Shown here: piece after piece, positions 60,117 to 64,000 of the stretch | Layout: each line of letters starts with the position of its first letter | How positions within the stretch are numbered: the stretch's first letter is position 1 | Assembly (NCBI RefSeq): GCF_007655135.1 | Contig: NC_045132.1 | Coordinates: 10,478,001 to 10,542,000 of the forward strand | DNA: 64,000 bases | DNA from: Punica granatum | Lineage: Eukaryota > Streptophyta > Magnoliopsida > Myrtales > Lythraceae | Direction of reading: 5' to 3' | The notes under the pieces: model-generated | Databases searched by the model: none | The model's input: the letters and a program-made list of their open reading frames with translations, nothing else | What the model was told of the DNA's origin: nothing | Translations under genes and position numbers: made by a program

Positions 60117-63100
60117 TGTACGGACCCGAATGTGGACTCTCGTCGGGCCCGCATTGCGCGCTTTTGGATTGCGCGGCTTGGGAGTGTCCACCTTCCCGCG
60201 GGGACGCGTGACGGACACGCGTGAGAGAAGGAGTCGCCACTTATCACTTCACGACCCGAAGGTCGAGGGCGGATGAGTTACCCGGGGTCTAGGGGTATGG
60301 AACACCTAGTTTGTTGTTAAGGCATTGGTCTGTGCGGAACCGGAAAATCCGTGTTCGGGGGTTCATGTTATGTGCGGGCCTATATCCCGCACACCCTTTC
60401 GGTACTCTGGTTTGCTAGGCTTGCATGTTTTATGATTTACCGCATGAATTAAGCTACACTCGGCTCGCACGTTTTGACACCGGAGATTCGGTGAACCAAA
60501 CGATGTCGGTTGAGAAGCCGAGAGAGAAGTAAACACGTATGTCGGGGAGTTGGTTCACAATCTTGTGTTACAGTTCATCGAACCATGGAGGTTGAATCCC
60601 TGCGTGAACCAGAACCACGAGTTCTTGGATTTACTTGTATCTGGGCAAGCATTAGACCGATTCGATTAATTCGACTCTCGGACCGTTCCCTCACCGACTG
60701 GAATTCTTACAAAATAAAAGTACAAAATGAAATCCTTACAATGCTCTCGAAAACAATAAATACAAATTACAAAAGGGTTGAATTCCAGTCGTTTTGCGTT
60801 CGGTTATTATTCCACTCCAACTCACCGTGAGTTTAGGGAAAAGACCGAAAAACTGAAATTCAAGGGACGCTCTCACTGAATAGGGCGTTGGACCCTGTGA
60901 GTGTTGATTAGGGTGTTGGACCCTGTGCTCGATGATTAGGGCGTTAAACCCTAATATTATTCGGCCTAGGGATCAGGCTCGACCCGCATGGCAAACAGGT
61001 GCGGAAAGATAACACGCAACATGTTAATAACAGACAAAGTGTTTGTTATTGTCGTGTTTACGTGAATTAACAAATTATTAACCCAGGGGTGTTTTTGCAA
61101 GCAAATGCCATATGCTAAACATTCAAACATGTGCCAATGTTTTAGCATTCGGCTTTGTTTTGAGAACTTGACAAAGAGAGTCAAATCTCAGGTGCGTGGA
61201 TTGCTTTTACAGTTGTTCTGTATTGTGACACTGAATTACCACTGAATTAACCAAACTCGTGTTTTGACTCTAGATTTGGAATCTAGAATTCCTCATAACC
61301 CTTATCTAGTGTTTGGTTAGGTCGAGTGAAAGGTTAATCAGCATTTTTGCATGTTTTCTGACAGAGATAACCGTTCTAGTTACCCGAGTCTATGTTAGGA
61401 TGACAGAAACTCATCAGTTAGATAGGAAAAGGCTATGCAGATGAACCTGCACCTGAACAGGTAGCCCGTTCTTATCCCGTACTGTAGTGTTTCTGTCATG
61501 CTAACCCTAAAAGTGTCGCTAAATAGTGAAAAGACGATTTTTGCCCTTTATTTGAAAATTGTTTTCAGAAAAGGGGAGACATCGTAGTCCGGGCTACCTC
61601 GGCCTGTAGCCGGTGTCAACCAAATCCCTAGATCGTCCAGGGTTGTGCAAGAACCCCGAAAAAGCCAAGGAACCGGTCGATCTGCCCGGAATTGATCTAG
61701 AAAGATCTTCTGTATCGTGACCTGAGCTACCTGGAATCAGGTAAAAACTCAAGTTGAGACACAGAAGCCCTTTTCAGACGTCCATGCTACATCGGACCGC
61801 GCGTTTCGGGTTTTGAAATTGATAAGTTTGAAAAGGGCATCAACGTCATTTGACGACTCGTCGACGCGAGTTATCAGTTAACGGCCAATTTGTGTAAACT
61901 TTATCAGTGTGAAGTGGGTTTAATCATGTGGGCGTCCCGATTAACCCATTTGTGGAATTAATGCTTAAGGGTTATAGCCGAATGCATTAATTAGGAAAAC
62001 GATTCGTGATTCGACGACCAAAATGAATTCATAACGATCAAGGATAATTCAGTTGAATAACCGACAATATCCTTATAACCGAATGGATCCAAATGAGTCT
62101 TCGATACATGAATCCATGCACGTTTATTTGAAAAGAGTCTTTAAACGATACTTTAACATAGGAATCGTAAAGACATTGAAATTAAAAAAATTCACACCAT
62201 CCGATACACGAATTAAACTTGAGATAAGGAAATCATTCTTGACCCAAGGAAGGCCAAGAAGCCCTCGGCTTCATCTTATGAAAGGTGGCCGAAGGTTCTC
62301 ATGACTCTATCCGAGTCACAAATGATTTCCTAGTCGTGGTTTAATTATTTTTCGCATGCTCAAACATCAACCGTGATAAATAACACTCCTTTTTAACAAA
62401 AAGCCGGTGTTATCACGATTTGTTTAGCTCATTTAAACATACAAACATTCACAAACGTGTTAGTTAAGGAAAGGATAAAATAACACCGGCTTCATGCGTG
62501 CAATAACGATAAAACAAGCTCGGAAACTAACTTGGATCGGCTAAGGAGACCGATCTTAACCCGGAAAGAGCAATTTAAGTCTCAACCCTCTCATTTAGAG
62601 ACTTGGCCGAGAGTTAGTTTGCCATAGTCGGGTCGGGATAGTCTTCTTTACGACGATCCAAGCCCTTTTCCGACATGCTAGCAAGTCATAAGGTAGTGCA
62701 CATGCATAATATAACATAAAATTGCATAAAAATTGGATCTTGCAAGTTAAACATGAATGAAACACCATAATACTCCATAGCCATGCAAAAATATGAAAAG
62801 CCCTAACTCCTCTAGGTCGAGAATGTTTTACCTAGTCTCGGGATACGAGGAAAGAGTCGGGGAAGTGTTTGAGAGTCGGGTGACTCGGTGGAACCCATGA
62901 AAGAGTATTCGGGTGCAAGGGTGGACGCGCACGGGTACGGCCAAGCACGGTGACGGGCATCGGGCACGATGACGGGCGCTGGTGGACATGGTGACAGGCA
63001 CGAGCGTGCTGGATGACGGGCGCTGGTGACGGGCACAGGCGTGCTGGATGACGAGCGCTGGTGGCGCTGGTGACGGGCACGGGCGTGCTGGATGACGGGC

Positions 63101-64000
63101 GCCGGTGACGGGCACGGGCGTGCTGGATGACGAGCGCTGGTGACAAGCACGGGTGACGGGCTCAGGTGCGCTCGATGACGGACGCTGCTGGGCTCGATGA
63201 CGCTGGTGACGGGTTACTGTTCACCCGAGAGTTTGAATCTCGCCCGAAATGACTAAAACGACCTAAAATGATGAGCAAATGACTTCAAACTAAAAAACTG
63301 GGTTCAGAAATGGAATCCTTGGGTCCGAAACATGTGGTCCATGAAGTTTGAAGAATTTTGGATATAAGTCGGAATAGTGGCCGCTATGGATCCCGACCAA
63401 AACTCCAAGGATATTTGGCTTGGTTTTCGGTTTTCATGAAGTTATTTGCTTGCTGCTGGTTCCTAAGAAGTTGAGAGCATTTTTTAGAGGGAGAAACTAA
63501 CAAGATCATGTGTGCTTCATGAATGATTAACTTAATGACAAGTATGCAATATATATGTGAAGCTAATGAGCAATTAAGCAAAACAAAGCACCATTAAGGG
63601 CCTCATTAGCAAAAGTCGGTTGCCCTAATGGAGATGAGGATGAATGTCCTCCATGTATCTTGATGAGGAAGAGCCAAGAAGCATTAATGGAGGTGGAGTT
63701 AATGGCTTGAGTGTTGACTAGAAAGACCAAAGATATTTTGGGCTAGATGAGGGCAAGAGAGGAAGAGGAAAAGGCCGAAAGTTTTGGGCAAAGGGCAGTT
63801 GCCCTTAGGCAGCCCGTGGGTCCCACGGCTCGTGAGGAGAAACCGGGAAAAGACTCGGGTCTCGATTGGTTGCGTATTCGAAGTTCGTGGTTCGAATTGA
63901 ACGTCGAATTGTCGATATACGCGTGAAAACGGAGTTAATGAGCCCGAGATTGACATTTTTCATAGAGAAATGTCCCGGATATGTGTGAGGCTCGGAAGCC
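60117..64000 (-). repeat. Third-level nested Tat LTR, inverted, runs off the window
   Basis: Starts TGTACGGACCCG, the reverse complement of the end of the 45251-50841 LTR, and follows it back to a position matching about 46409. It is 3884 bp here against about 4433 bp in the forward copy. Most of the difference is the shorter minisatellite (62930-63210). Whether it is a solo LTR or the end of a full element cannot be seen. Confidence 0.93.

Overview
The window is nuclear DNA of a flowering plant, most likely a eudicot. It holds one large intron-rich gene and a deep nest of Ty3/gypsy LTR retrotransposons, plus one Mutator-like DNA transposon. The style of the retroelements would fit Myrtales, but that is a weak guess. 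I see no bacterial operons, CRISPR array, phage or organelle genes.

Bases 1-1798 are the 3' part of an old, diverged Tat-type LTR. Bases 2139-21770 (minus strand) carry the orthologue of Arabidopsis TWD40-2, a subunit of the TSET/TPLATE endocytic adaptor complex. I placed 24 coding exons totalling 4887 nt (1628 codons plus stop) with one continuous reading frame. One intron (7458-7584) has AT-AC ends and a U12-type branch site. Intron 2 contains a 2.2 kb non-autonomous LTR element (18150-20387) bounded by a CTCAT duplication. A 1.76 kb MULE with 202 bp inverted ends and a 10 bp target duplication lies upstream of the gene (22656-24416).

From about 24.7 kb to 38.6 kb the DNA is a broken minus-strand Ty3/gypsy element (gag 36.5-35.4 kb, integrase 26.5-25.5 kb). 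Two LTRs of related type are inserted in it. One of those is itself split by a 6.3 kb Tekay/Del-like element (28668-34966, duplication ATGCC) that lacks gag, protease, RT and RNase H and has a 386 bp inverted block in one LTR. At 36.8-38.6 kb there is a large palindrome made of two divergent LTR-leader units. A plus-strand LTR (38581-42085) follows and is split by a 2.7 kb solo LTR (38790-41478, duplication CGGAC).

From 42.2 kb to the end is a chimeric plus-strand element. It has a Tekay-like LTR, primer site and gag start, fused to a Tat-lineage gag-pol with G-patch, two RNase H domains, integrase, a 32 bp tandem array and a 3' LTR starting at 57448. Its protease is interrupted by a 5.6 kb solo LTR (45251-50841, duplication CGGTG). 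Its 3' LTR is interrupted by another LTR of the same kind (59081), which is interrupted by a third in inverted orientation (60117 to beyond the window end). The Tat polyprotein appears to carry an intron between protease and RT, as reported for Ogre elements. All retroelement reading frames are decayed; the endocytosis gene looks intact.
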